DNA of 64,000 bases from Plasmodium relictum (GCF_900005765.1 NC_041691.1:1302001-1366000); one strand, 5' to 3'; counted from the first letter of the stretch, positions 25,180 to 35,930 are shown. The notes: generated by a model from the sequence alone, not told the origin. Made by a program: numbers and translations.

Positions 25180-25932
25180 TTAATAGTTAGATAAAAAAAC
25201 TTTTAAAAACTCATATCCATATTTTTTTATTTTATCATCACTGAAACCAGTTAAGTTCAAATTTCTGATGTCATCAATGGAATTAGGTTGATGTAATAAT
25301 AACAATTTTAAATTTTTTGTACTAATTAATTTTTCAGGATCTTTAATGTTATTCCTCTTTGATAAATTTTCTCTACATTTTAGCAAATCTTTTAACAAAT
25401 TATTGTCATTATTAATGTGAGATATGGAAGAAGTTTTCCTATTTAATTTGTTATGTAATAATATGTTTTCATTTTTATTTGAATTAGATAATTCATTGCT
25501 TAATGTATAGATAATTTCTGTATTTTTAATATCATTATAACTGTTGTAAGTATTATATACTTGCTTAAATGTGGTTTTTTCATTTCCCAAATTTCTGTTT
25601 TTAAAATCTTCAGAATTCATATTGTTTTCCGGAAAATAATTTTCATTATTATTTGCTTTCCTATTTATTATTTCATTTTTACTATTTTCAAAATAATTAT
25701 TTATATAATTTATGTTATAATCCTTGGAATTATTTAAATTGTCAACAAATTCTATTAATTCATTAAGGCTTAAATAAGAATTAGATTTACACTTATAATT
25801 AATATCATTTGAACTTAAATAATTATGAATATTTATATTATGTGATGGATTATAATATTTATACGGTATATTATTATCTTTTAATGATTTTATTTGCTCG
25901 TCATAGTTATTTATAACATTCGCTTTTTTCAT
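25180..25932 (-). CDS. Small protein with C-terminal HRDC-like domain
   Basis: An intronless frame. I start it at the ATG at 25932 (MKKANVINNYDEQ), giving 250 residues, rather than at 25965, because the extra 11 residues (MFFLIFCIFFK) look like A/T-rich leader. The first 170 residues are Asn-rich and featureless. The last 75 match the HRDC fold pattern: helix LLKDLLKCRENLSKRNNIKD, then PEKLISTKNLKLLLLHQP, then SIDDIRNLNLTGFSDDKIKK and YGYEFLKVFL. HRDC domains help RecQ helicases and RNase D/Rrp6 nucleases bind nucleic acid or partners. Here no helicase or nuclease domain accompanies it. A short minus-strand frame starting at 26143 (MATKNSNKRLYF) could be an upstream exon, but no convincing splice was found. 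Function is inferred from the domain only. Confidence 0.75.
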   Translation of the reverse strand: MKKANVINNYDEQIKSLKDNNIPYKYYNPSHNINIHNYLSSNDINYKCKSNSYLSLNELIEFVDNLNNSKDYNINYINNYFENSKNEIINRKANNNENYFPENNMNSEDFKNRNLGNEKTTFKQVYNTYNSYNDIKNTEIIYTLSNELSNSNKNENILLHNKLNRKTSSISHINNDNNLLKDLLKCRENLSKRNNIKDPEKLISTKNLKLLLLHQPNSIDDIRNLNLTGFSDDKIKKYGYEFLKVFLSNY

Positions 25933-26384
25933 TTTGAAAAATATGCAGAATATTAAAAAAAACAAAAAACAAAAAAAAATAAATTTATTTCAAAATTATG
26001 ATATAAATATATTTTTGTAAAGTTTCATTAAATATGACATAGTAACTAAAAAAAAAATTTAAGAAGAAATTATAACTTTTGTATTTTTATTTTATATTCA
26101 CAAAGAAAAAATAAAGCCTTTTATTTGAATTTTTGGTAGCCATATTCCTATTAAAAAAAAATTCATATATAAAATGTATTCTTAAAAAGATTTTTTTAAG
26201 CAATAAAACATTTAATTTTAATTTTTATTAATTATATATGTCATTTTATATACACTTTTTTTTTTTTTTAAATTTGAACTTTTTTAAAAAATGATTAAAA
26301 AAATAGATAAAACAAAAGTAAATTAAAAATATAAAAAGTTATAAGAGCAATTCAATTTTGATAAAGTTAAACTTTTAAGCATAT
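25933..26384. other. Divergent spacer
   Basis: Short A/T-rich gap between the HRDC gene (-) and a candidate plus-strand microprotein gene. It contains the small minus-strand frame starting at 26143. It would have to serve as a promoter in both directions. Confidence 0.4.
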
Positions 26385-26522
26385 ATGAGGTATCTAGAAC
26401 AAGCATTTTATGAAAGCTTGATTTTAATTCATTTTATTCTTCTTATATTTTTAACTGTTTGTCTTATTTTAATTATTCATTTATTTGGAATTTCACAAAA
26501 GAAACAGGCATTAAAAGTGTGA
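26385..26522 (+). CDS. Candidate 45-residue single-TM microprotein
   Basis: ATG at 26385 opens a 45-codon frame. It has a short charged start (MRYLEQAFYE), a hydrophobic helix long enough to span a membrane (LILIHFILLIFLTVCLILII) and a basic tail (SQKKQALKV). The 5' part is richer in G/C and uses a wider codon set than the adjoining spacer. The stop lies within GTGTGAAG, so splicing at AAAGT/GTGAAG to an acceptor near 26601 (CACAAATTAG) could replace the last residue with a basic tail. I do not recognise a family. Small size makes the call uncertain. Confidence 0.45.
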   Translation: MRYLEQAFYESLILIHFILLIFLTVCLILIIHLFGISQKKQALKV

Positions 26523-27139
26523 AGAAGATAATGTATTATTTGTTTCTACTGTATATTGTATTTTACATTTGTGATCAATGTTGTTTGCACAAATTAGTGA
26601 TTCTTTTTTATATGTTAAAAGATATAAATATACGAGGAAAAAATATTTTTCAATTTAAGGAAAATAGTAGTACAAATTCTTAATGTATTATTGCTAAATA
26701 ATTTAAAGAAATAGTAAAAACTTTTGTATATATTCTTTAAAAAGTAACAAAATAAAGATAAATCATAAATAATTAAAAATAAATATATTAAAAAGGGAAT
26801 AATAATATTCTATAACAAGTATGCTTTCTAAATATCTCAAATAAATTATATTTGAATATCATCTCATGTATATATTTTCATATATATATAGAATAAATTT
26901 TTATTAAGTATTTTATATGTTTTCACAATATATGAAAGCCGTTTTGTATTATTATAATGGTTAATAGAAATAAATTTTCCTTTTTTCTTTTCTTTATAAA
27001 ATATTTTAATTTATGATAATAATTACTGTAATATTTTTTAATAATAAATTAGTTGACAATTTTAATAATTTTTTAATTTTAGCATTTAAAATAATCAAAA
27101 TAAAAAAAAAAGAAGAATGAAAAAAATATTAACTAGAAT
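26523..27139. other. Convergent spacer
   Basis: A/T-rich 3' flank of the candidate microprotein and of the alveolin gene. No gene-like signal was seen beyond shadow frames. Confidence 0.5.
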
Positions 27140-28396
27140 TTAATTATGAAAATTTTTTTTTTTTTGGACTATAATTTCTGCTGTAAAATCATTATTGTTA
27201 CTTCCCTTATTTTCAAATTCATCATCATATATATAATTTTTATTTTTACTGCTCTTGTTTTCAAATTCATCATCATATATATAATTTTTATTATCTCCAT
27301 AGTTATTAGAATAACCATCTATTTTATCATATTGGATATTTTTTTCTATATTATTTCTGTTATATTTATTATAAGATGAATAGGAATAATAATACTTTTC
27401 GTTTTTATCTGATGAATTAACATTATTTTCATTTTTTGGTGTATCTCGTGTATTACTGATACTGTCATAATTAATATTATATTTATAGTAATCTGTGTTT
27501 TCATTAGAAATTTTAGTTCTATTTTGTTGACCATAATTATCAAAGTTTTTATTTATATTATTTTCATTCTTATCGTATTCCGTTTTACAGTATGTATTAT
27601 TATCGTTTATTTTCATTTTTTTAGTACCACATTCCATTGGTGGCGATGAATATATGTTTTTTTGATTTTTATTGGAAATATCTACTTTTGGTAAATGCTC
27701 ACTAAATCTCTCATTTTGAAAATAAATATTAGGGATATTATTCATATTGTGAAGTGTAGGAATTGGAATTCTTTGAGGTATATTTTTGTCTGGTTTAAAA
27801 CAAAATTGTGGAACATCATATGGTAAAGGAATATCTATATGAATATCTTCTGGAGGTCCAACTGGTGTTGGCACATAAATAGGTACCTCGATTTCAATAT
27901 CTTCAATTTCAGGTATTTCATAAATTTTTTCCATTACTTCTGTATATGGTTTATGGATAATATGCTCCTGTGGAATATCAATATATTCTATTGGTCCTGG
28001 AATATGTCTAATTTTTTCAACTTCCCTTATTTTTAATTTGGGAATCATTCTAACTTGTTCCACAGGAACGTCTACCACTTTCACAACATCTACAAATTTA
28101 GTTATTTCTCTAATTTCTGGAATTTCGACAATCTTAGGAATCTTATGAAAGACAGGAACGTGAACATTTTTTTGAGCATAATTTAATCTATATCGTGGTA
28201 CTTTGAAAAATGGAGGATTCGAATATTTTTTTATAATAATTGGATTGGAATGGAATTGTCTTCTTATATCCCTTTTATATATTGGATTTTCAAATTTTCC
28301 ATTATATACATTAAGTGGATAACCAACTATTGGGAATTTTTTAAATCCTAAATTTTCACAATTAAGTTCTATTGGTATATTATTACTACTCTTCAT
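27140..28396 (-). CDS. Alveolin, inner membrane complex (IMC1-family) protein
   Basis: Alveolins form the filament network under the inner membrane complex of apicomplexan parasites and give the cell shape and stiffness. This 418-residue intronless protein carries the typical Val/Pro/Ile/Glu repeats at about residues 75-195: VPVFHKIPKIVEIPEIREI, FVDVVKVVDVPVEQVRMIPK, IEYIDIPQEHIIHKPYTEV and IEIEVPIYVPTPVGPPEDI. The N-terminus is basic and the C-terminal half is Asn/Tyr-rich and probably disordered. It ends in nearly identical 16-residue repeats (NKNYIYDDEFENK; 48 bases at DNA level). From remembered gene order this may be the member called IMC1l, but I cannot separate family members by sequence here, so no symbol is given. 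Confidence 0.9.
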   Translation of the reverse strand: MKSSNNIPIELNCENLGFKKFPIVGYPLNVYNGKFENPIYKRDIRRQFHSNPIIIKKYSNPPFFKVPRYRLNYAQKNVHVPVFHKIPKIVEIPEIREITKFVDVVKVVDVPVEQVRMIPKLKIREVEKIRHIPGPIEYIDIPQEHIIHKPYTEVMEKIYEIPEIEDIEIEVPIYVPTPVGPPEDIHIDIPLPYDVPQFCFKPDKNIPQRIPIPTLHNMNNIPNIYFQNERFSEHLPKVDISNKNQKNIYSSPPMECGTKKMKINDNNTYCKTEYDKNENNINKNFDNYGQQNRTKISNENTDYYKYNINYDSISNTRDTPKNENNVNSSDKNEKYYYSYSSYNKYNRNNIEKNIQYDKIDGYSNNYGDNKNYIYDDEFENKSSKNKNYIYDDEFENKGSNNNDFTAEIIVQKKKNFHN

Positions 28397-29700
28397 ATTT
28401 ATTAGCTGAATTCATAAATTTTTTTGAAAAGAAAAAAAAAAAAGCATGAATTAAATTGATGGTATATTTATATGAAAATAGAGATTTTAGTTAAACATTT
28501 ACTTAAAAATATACAAAATATACTTTAATGTAACTAAAAGCAATATTTAAAAAAAAGGATCAAAAGGAAAGAATCTTAAAAATAGGTATTGTTATATACT
28601 TAATAATTTTCATAACATTAAATAATTTTAAAAGTAGTTTTAAATAAGAAAATATGAAACTACAAGCCAATTAAAAGCACTTGTAAATATAGGCATGTTA
28701 ATGTTATTTTTAATATATAAAGTATTTAAGAGATTTTTTTTTTTTATTAATTAATGATAAAAATAAAAAATAGACGCGATATTTGTAACTTGCTCTTTAA
28801 AAAAATGTAATAATGTATTAAGAAATGGAATTATCTAAGTTATTTTTAATTAAAAAATTCTCATAAATAATGAGAAAATAATACAACCAAAAAAAAAAAA
28901 AAAAACCTTTTTTTTTTAATTTTCTTGTGTGTAACGGTTTAATATTTTTGCTATATTTATATATACATATATATATATATATATATCACAAATTATTTAC
29001 AGTTTTTTTTTTTTTTCATAATTTTTCATATTAATTAAATATTGTGTGCGTTTTAGTGTTTCAATTAAAAAATTTTTTTTTTCCTTAAAAAATATGAACA
29101 ATAAATATAAAATTAGCTGAAAAAAAAGGTAGTTGTATATAAGTATAGATCCTAATATAAACATGACATTTAAAATTTATTTTATTGTTATAGTAGTTCT
29201 ATATTAATGCTAGCTTATAGGTATGTTAATTAAAAAAAAAAAAATTTATATTTCAAAAAAAAAAAAAAAATGATCAAAATAATCAAAAAGTTTTTCTCTT
29301 TTTATATTTTCACTAAATAATTTATTTCTAAATGAATTTCTTTTAAATATTTTGAAATTTAATATTATAAAAAACTTAATGGAGACGAATTTTGCTTGAA
29401 AAGGAAGATACATTATCTATTAAAATAAATAAAAGATTATGGAGATATATTATAAGAAATGATACTTAAGTGCATAAAAAATATAATTCTCATAGTTTTA
29501 CATTATATGTGTCATGTTCTGTAAGTAAAAAAAAAAAGAAAGAACGTCACTCCTTACTCTCAATACTATTAAACATTCATTTTTATAAAAGAAAAAAATA
29601 TATATATGTTTATATAATATTTTTTCAGCTGTCCTAAATATAATAAGTGAAAATTACAAATCTTTGTTCTATTAAAATCTTTTAGCAAAATTTATAGATA
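28397..29700. other. Intergenic, promoter side of alveolin gene
   Basis: A/T-rich. It includes a consensus-quality plus-strand intron (GTAAGT at 29521, TTTTTTCAG ending 29628). The preceding 20-codon frame from ATG 29459 begins MILKCIKNIILIVLHYMCHV and stops eight codons after the acceptor. This could be a spliced 5' leader of the downstream candidate or a tiny gene. Confidence 0.35.
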
Positions 29701-30070
29701 ATGACTAAGGTCTTTAAAAATATTTTTTTAGTTAAACTTGCTTTGATTATATATAGTTTATTTAATTGCATGAGCGCGTAATTTTTATATAAAAAAATGA
29801 ATATAGGAAAATATATTCGTATAATTTACAAATATTAGAGTATATTTATTTCAATTTATATAGACTTTTTTATTTCTTAATTTTTTGCCCCTTACAATAA
29901 AATATACAAATTTAATTAAATTTTTTTTTTTTATAAAATTAAAAATATAGAATTTTTAAAAATATAATTTTGAATAATTAATTTCTTAAATCAGTAATCT
30001 ATCAAAAATAAGTTTTTATGTTATAAATTCCATCTTGCATTATTTAAATAAATCATTTTTTACAATGTAA
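29701..30070 (+). CDS. Candidate spliced secreted microprotein
   Basis: Exon 1 (29701-29777) encodes a signal-peptide-like start: MTKVFKNIFLVKLALIIY followed by SLFNCMSA. It ends in phase 2 at GC/GTAATT, inside a GC-rich AGCGCG that stands out from the spacer. A good acceptor (TTCTTAAATCAG) opens exon 2 at 29995 in the matching phase. Exon 2 reads NLSKISFYVINSILHYLNKS and stops at 30070, giving 50 residues in total. A short first exon coding a signal peptide is a common gene layout in Plasmodium. The product could be secreted or cleaved in the secretory pathway. No homologue is recognised, and A/T-rich sequence can produce such models by chance. Confidence 0.4.
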
Positions 30071-30632
30071 ATTTTTTGTAAAACCGTTTTAAAGAAACAA
30101 AATTTTAGGAATTAAGATTTAAATATATTCTATCATATGTATATTTACGTATTAATATATAACTTAAAATATAATTTAAGTGGAAAAACAAAATACACTT
30201 CATAATTTTGAATATATATGAATAATATTCAAAGTTTACAAGAAATATATCTTTTTTGAACACATAAAGATTCATAATTTTTTTCAATAAATACAAAATA
30301 TTGTATAATTTAAATGCTTTTTTATATAAGGTAATAATTTTTAAAGAAAATTTAAAAAAATAAGAGAGAAATACTTCTGTAAGATAACTATAAAAAAATT
30401 TTTTTTTTTTTTTATAATAAAAATATAATATGTGGAAATAATTTTTTTTTTTTTTTTTTACTCTAATAAATCCTAAATTGTATCACTATATTTATTTGAT
30501 ATAAATACTTAATTTTTTTTTTTAAGTAGTTAAATATATATACCATTAAAATAGGTATCCATATAAGAATATTTTTTTCTTATTACATATATAATAAAAA
30601 AAACATTTCAATTTCAATGAAAATTTAATAAG
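30071..30632. other. Upstream region of prefoldin subunit 2
   Basis: A/T-rich with runs of 10-16 T. The frames here on the minus strand are compositionally random. It presumably carries the prefoldin promoter and 5' UTR. Confidence 0.6.
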
Positions 30633-31511
30633 ATGGAAATTAAGAAAGACATCCAATTCCTGAAATTAGATGAACAAAATGAAGCTAAATCAACGTATGA
30701 ACAAATAGAAAAAGATAGGGTTCAATTAGTCTCTAAGATAGAAGAATTGTATCAAGATGTAGTAGAACATAAGTATAATATATATGTACATTATATATAT
30801 TAACGAATATTACAAAAAAAAAAACGGCTATTACTATATTAAATTTTTCTCTTTTTCTTTTTTTTTTTTTAATATTATTCAAGATTAGTATTGGAAGCTT
30901 TAGAAAATGTTCCATCTAATAGAAGATGTTATAGAATGGTTGGTGAAATTTTGGTTGAAAGGACAGTTGGTGAAATTAAACCAGCTTTGATAGAACATAA
31001 AAATAAGGTAATTAAATTCATAAAAATGTAGTACATTCTTATTAGTTATTTTTAAAAAATAAAAACTTTAAATTATGTTATTTAATAAAGTTATCATGTT
31101 TTCACTTTTATTTAGTATTTTTCATAATATATTTTTTTTTTTGTTATATATTTATTTTTATTTTATTTTATTTTATTTTATTTTTTTTTGTAAAATTTAA
31201 CAGGTAGAACAAATTATAAGCGAATGCCAGAAAAAATTAGACGAAAAAAACAATGAAATTTCAAAATTTATGAAAAAGTATTTTTTTTTTTTTTAAATTT
31301 ATTTATGATTCATATGAATATATGTTAATTTTTATAACTTTATTAAAAAAAAAAAAGTATAAATTTAAATCATATGATAAATATATGTTTTTAATTTTTT
31401 TATAGCTCACAAACAGCTAATATACCTAGTAGTATTACTTCTAAAAAATCAGTAGAGGGTAACAATAGTATTGATGATAAAGATAAAAAATCTGAAGGCT
31501 TAACTTTTTAA
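30633..31511 (+). CDS. PFDN2: Prefoldin subunit 2
   Basis: Prefoldin is a cytosolic hexamer that hands unfolded actin and tubulin to the CCT chaperonin. Four exons (30633-30772, 30884-31007, 31204-31277, 31406-31511) with GTATAA, GTAATT and GTATTT donors join in phase to 147 residues, close to the usual length for this beta-type subunit. The family signature sits in exon 2: NRRCYRMVGEILVERTVGEI followed by KPALIEHKNK. Coiled-coil helices lie either side (STYEQIEKDRVQLVSKIEEL in exon 1; VEQIISECQKKLDEKNNEIS in exon 3). The C-terminal tail is Ser/Lys-rich. No single exon is longer than about 50 codons, so the gene shows no long open frame. Confidence 0.93.
31155..31185. repeat. ATTTT pentanucleotide repeat in prefoldin intron
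   Basis: Short ATTTT array inside the second prefoldin intron, near its 3' end. It forms part of the T-rich tract before the acceptor. Confidence 0.75.
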
Positions 31512-32302
31512 TATTTTCAAAATATCACTTTCTATATAGAAGTTTTATTTTTTCTATTATATATTTTTGTTCTATATTATTTCTATTTGTTTCATCACTT
31601 ATTAAAAAAAAGTAATAATAAATAAATAATTCAAATAATAAAAAACATCAATTTTTTATAATTCATATTATGATGCATAAATATATATATGCGTTTATTT
31701 ATATGTATTTCTATTACTTTTTTTTTAAATATGCAATAAATTTTTTTTAACATAAAAATAAAATTTCATCATAATTGTTTTTTTTTTTTTCATCTAGTGT
31801 AATGCCCTTTTGTAAATGTAAGAAAAGTATAATTTAAAAACTTAATATTTTTTAAATTAGAGATAATTTATTTAAAGCCATCAATTATGTTATTGACATA
31901 AAATTTAAATTCTTCAATATGTATATGTATTTCAAAACTCTTCTTAAAGTATAATTAAAAATAAACTATTTGCAAAATTATTTTATTCATTTTAACTATT
32001 ATCAAAAAAAAAAAAAAGAAATTTTTATAATATCGTTTTCTTTTTATAAACATATGCATTTAAAATTACAATAAATTGTGTCTAATTTATAAATTCATAC
32101 CAATCTTATCTTTAAAGAATGAATTTTTTTTTTTTATGTATTAAATTTATTTATTTAATACATTAACTAAATATTAAGATTAATAATACCAAAATATTCA
32201 TTATTTTACCTATTTTTTTTTTTTTTTTTTTAATATTAGTAGTTTTTATGTAGAATAATCTTTATTATTAAAAATGAATTATGAAATATAAAGATGTAAT
32301 TT
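31512..32302. other. Convergent spacer (prefoldin / LysRS)
   Basis: A/T-rich 3' flanks of two convergent genes. Nothing gene-like was seen. Confidence 0.65.
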
Positions 32303-34195
32303 TTAATTTGGTTTTATAATAGAAAATGATAATATATTTTTAATTGAATTTGAATTAGTAAATAACATGCATAAACGATCAATACCTATTCCTAAACCAC
32401 CAGTCGGTGGCAAACCATGAGACAACGCTGTTATGTAATCATAATCAATTTCGTAATTTTGATTTTTCATATTTTGTTTGTTTATTTTTGTTTTATAATC
32501 ATTATTAAATAATTCTTTAAAATAATTATTTTGATTGTTATTTTTGTTAATGTTTTTATTATCATCTAATTTGATATTCCAATTTATGTTTTGTTTCATA
32601 TGCTTTTCTTTTAAAACACACTGTTGTATGAATTTCTTCTCTTGCATTAATGGATTAGCTTCTTCTGTGTATCCATTAGCTATCTCCATTTTTCCTATAT
32701 ATGTTTCAAATCTTTCAGATAGTTTCTTATTCGTATTTAATGTTTTAGCTAATGAAGATGTATCTGATGGTAAATGAAAAATATGTATGGGATCATTACC
32801 CAAAAATGGCTCTACCTTTCTTTTAAAAACTTCTTCAACAACTAAACCCCAATTTAAATCATTTTTATCATAATCAAAAGTGATATTTAACTTTTTAGCT
32901 TCATTATAGGCTTCATCAAAAGATAAATTTAAAAAGTTTATGGATGTATACTTTTTTATTATTTTAATAAAAGATATTTTTTTCCATTTTTTGTTGATTA
33001 TGTTATAATCTGAAATAAAATTAAACTTTGTTGATATTTTTTTTATTAGTTTTTCAACAAATTTTATCATATATTTATAATTAGAGTAGGACTTATAAAT
33101 TTCTAACAAGGTAAACTCAGGGTTATGAATAGAACTTAATCCTTCATTACGAAAACATTTGCTTAATTCAAAAATCTTTTCTGAAATCCCACTTATAATT
33201 AATTTTTTTAAATATAATTCTGGAGAAATTCTTAAATATAAAATTAAATTTAAAGATTTCAAATAAGTTTCAAATGCCTTAGCTGTAGCTCCTCCAGGTA
33301 TTAATTGCAATATTGGGGTATCCACTTCCAAATAATTTCTGTTTAATAAATATTTTCTTATTTCTTGAATTAATTTAAACCTTGTTATTATTTTCTCTTT
33401 TTGTTCTTTATTAGTTAAAAAATCAAGGTATCTCTTTCTATATTTGTATTCTAAGTCTTGCATCCCTTTATATTTATCTGGTAATGGTAACAATGATTTT
33501 GCTAATATGTGTAATTCTTTTGTGTGTAATGTTATTTCTCCTCTTGAAGTTTTTCTAATAAACCCTTTTACAGCTATAAAATCTCCTATTTCTACTATTT
33601 TCCTGGCCTTTACTTCATTAATATTTTTAAATTTATCTGATTCATCATATAAATTATTATTTTCTTGATTTATATATTTATCACTTATTAAATTATTATC
33701 ATAATTCTTGTTATCTAAACTACATTTTTTGCTTTTTAGATCATTGTTTTCATCTGTTTTTTTTTTAATTGAGATATCTCCATCTATGTAAATTTGTATA
33801 TTATCTTCATCATCTTGTATATTTAGAAACATACCATTATTTCGTTTTACCATTACACGCCCATAAATAATGTAATTATCATTATCCTTCTCTCCATTTT
33901 TTAAATAATTATACTTTTTTTTTAAATCACATATTTTAATATTCCTTTTTATAAAAGACGATGGGTATGCATCAATTTTCAAAATATTTGTTAAAAAATT
34001 TAACTTTTTTATTCTTTCAAAAAATTCTTTTCCATAATTGTATAAAATAAAATGTTTAGAATTTTTATATATTTTATTGTTTTGCTTTAATATAAAAAAG
34101 TATTTTAATTTATTATTATCTTTAAAACACAATGAATTATTACATAGAAGTATAAATAATATCAATAATAAATAAATCTTCTTTTTTTTTTTCAT
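32303..34195 (-). CDS. KRS2: Lysyl-tRNA synthetase, organellar (class II)
   Basis: This enzyme charges tRNA-Lys with lysine. The 630-residue intronless protein begins with a signal peptide (Lys run, then IYLLLILFILLCNNSLCF) and a basic, Asn/Lys-rich stretch. That is the bipartite leader used for the apicoplast. Next come the OB-fold anticodon domain (GRVMVKRNNGMFLNIQDDED) and the class II core: motif 1 region NYLEVDTPILQLIPGGATA, motif 2 with FRNEGLSSIHNPEFTLLE, and motif 3 GLPPTGGLGIGIDRL. All three look intact. A Lys/Asn-rich insertion breaks the linker in the OB domain at about residues 150-195, and another lies before motif 3. Plasmodium also has a cytosolic LysRS without such a leader, so this is the organelle copy. 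Confidence 0.93.
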   Translation of the reverse strand: MKKKKKIYLLLILFILLCNNSLCFKDNNKLKYFFILKQNNKIYKNSKHFILYNYGKEFFERIKKLNFLTNILKIDAYPSSFIKRNIKICDLKKKYNYLKNGEKDNDNYIIYGRVMVKRNNGMFLNIQDDEDNIQIYIDGDISIKKKTDENNDLKSKKCSLDNKNYDNNLISDKYINQENNNLYDESDKFKNINEVKARKIVEIGDFIAVKGFIRKTSRGEITLHTKELHILAKSLLPLPDKYKGMQDLEYKYRKRYLDFLTNKEQKEKIITRFKLIQEIRKYLLNRNYLEVDTPILQLIPGGATAKAFETYLKSLNLILYLRISPELYLKKLIISGISEKIFELSKCFRNEGLSSIHNPEFTLLEIYKSYSNYKYMIKFVEKLIKKISTKFNFISDYNIINKKWKKISFIKIIKKYTSINFLNLSFDEAYNEAKKLNITFDYDKNDLNWGLVVEEVFKRKVEPFLGNDPIHIFHLPSDTSSLAKTLNTNKKLSERFETYIGKMEIANGYTEEANPLMQEKKFIQQCVLKEKHMKQNINWNIKLDDNKNINKNNNQNNYFKELFNNDYKTKINKQNMKNQNYEIDYDYITALSHGLPPTGGLGIGIDRLCMLFTNSNSIKNILSFSIIKPN

Positions 34196-34689
34196 TTTTT
34201 TTTCTCTTCTAATATTTTTTTTCCCTTGTTAGATTCTTTTTTTTTTTTTTTTCATTGTATTTAGTTGTTACTTTTTATCAATCAAGTACTAATGATTTTT
34301 AACTAAATAATAATCGCATTATATGTTTTTATTTTTATTTTTTTTTTATCAAAGAATTTTTTATTTCTTTTTCTTTCTTTTTTTCTTTTGTTTCTTTTTT
34401 TTTTTTTAATTTTGTGCATCTTTAAATTTTTAATTATTAAAAATTTATTTTTGTTTATACCTTCATTATACATTGAATATATCTAATTTAATGAAGGTAT
34501 TCAAATGTATATACATTTAATTGCGGTAACGAAAAATGTAAACAGTTTATAAAAATGATAATGTGGTAGACATAAGGTGGAATTAATATGAACTAAAAAT
34601 TTATTTTTTTTACCCTTAATAGATAATAAATAATATATATATATATGTACTTTAATTTCATATTAAATATATTTTATATCATTATAAAA
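34196..34689. other. Divergent promoter region
   Basis: A 494-base gap between two genes transcribed apart, LysRS (-) and a small signal-peptide gene (+). It contains long T runs and probably holds both promoters. Confidence 0.55.
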
Positions 34690-35561
34690 ATGAAAATTCT
34701 TAAAAATATTTTCAACTTTTTCATCATGTTACTACAGGTTATTAATTCATTATTTTAATAACACTATTTTATTTTTATTATATATATAAATGTATAAAAT
34801 TTTTATATGCAAAATTTTGCTAGTTCTAAAATTATGAAATATAGTAACACCTAAAATATATTTCATTTTAATATTTCTATTTTCCTTAAAAAATTTATAT
34901 ATTTTCTTCTACCTTTTTTTTTTTTTTAAATTATTGTTTGCTTTAAATTTCCTACTAATTTCTTTTTTCTAATATAGATATATTGTGTTTCTTCAAATAA
35001 AAGAAAAAAGGAAGAAATGAACATTTTGAATTTTTTGCCTAGTAATTCTTTGCTATATCCATTAGACTTCCAAAAAAATTGGCAAGCATCAGAACCTATT
35101 CCTATTAGCATTCATTACAACGTCCCGTAACAAAAATATAAAATTTTTTAAATTATTTCATTTTTATTTTTAAAAAAAAAATGTAAAAAGGAGAAAATTT
35201 TATTTTTTATTTTTATGAACAAGAGCTTATGGTTATAAGGATTTATTTGAAGCATTGGAATATCATAATGATTTAGAAAATCATATTAAAGAAAGGGTAC
35301 CTATATAAAATATGAATGTATTAAACCTTTTTTTTATATTTTATGAAACATTGTTAATTAATATAAATTAACTGATATAAAAATAAAGTAACATAATTTT
35401 TTAAAAAAAAAATAACTTCGTTGAATTTAAAGGAGGAAATAAAAAGAAGGATAATTAATGAACAAAAAAGACTTGAAGTAAATATATGGGATAAACTTCA
35501 ATTTCTTAAAATAAAGAATACGTTAAATAATAAAAAAGAAAAGAAAAAAAAAGATAATTAA
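34690..35561 (+). CDS. Small signal-peptide protein, unknown function
   Basis: Four exons (34690-34737, 34978-35126, 35224-35296, 35433-35561) join in phase to 132 residues. Exon 1 encodes the hydrophobic start MKILKNIFNFFIMLLQ. Exon 2 continues with IYCVSSNKRKKEEM, so exons 1-2 form a signal peptide followed by a basic stretch, as in apicoplast leaders. The mature part (SLLYPLDFQKNWQASEPIPI, VPAYGYKDLFEALEYHNDLE) is less biased than its neighbours and then becomes helical and Lys-rich (EEIKRRIINEQKRLE). Donors are GTTATT, GTAACA and GTACCT. The first is weak, so exon 1 is the least certain; without it the protein would start at MNILNF (35017). No family is recognised. Confidence 0.65.
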
Positions 35562-35930
35562 ACTTTTAAAAGTTAAAATTATTTCACTATTATACTTATA
35601 AATGGAATTTTATATATTCAATTTCTTTTTTTCTTATAGGATGCTACAAAAAAAGAATTCTCTTAGAACAAATAAAAATAAAATATAAAATTCTTTTTTT
35701 TTTAAATCTAATGCAAAAGTTCATATTAACCCTTATTTTGTTGAGTTTAAGTTTCTTTTTTTTTAGAATGTGTTTCTTAAATATCTAATTTTTTTCATTT
35801 TTTTTTTTTTGTAAAATCACTTTTTTTTTTTTTTTAAATATTATACATTTTATTTTCCTATTCTATTCATTGAGAGGATATTATTAATATTTCTTATTAA
35901 ATAAAAAGTAAAATGTAGACACTTAAAATT

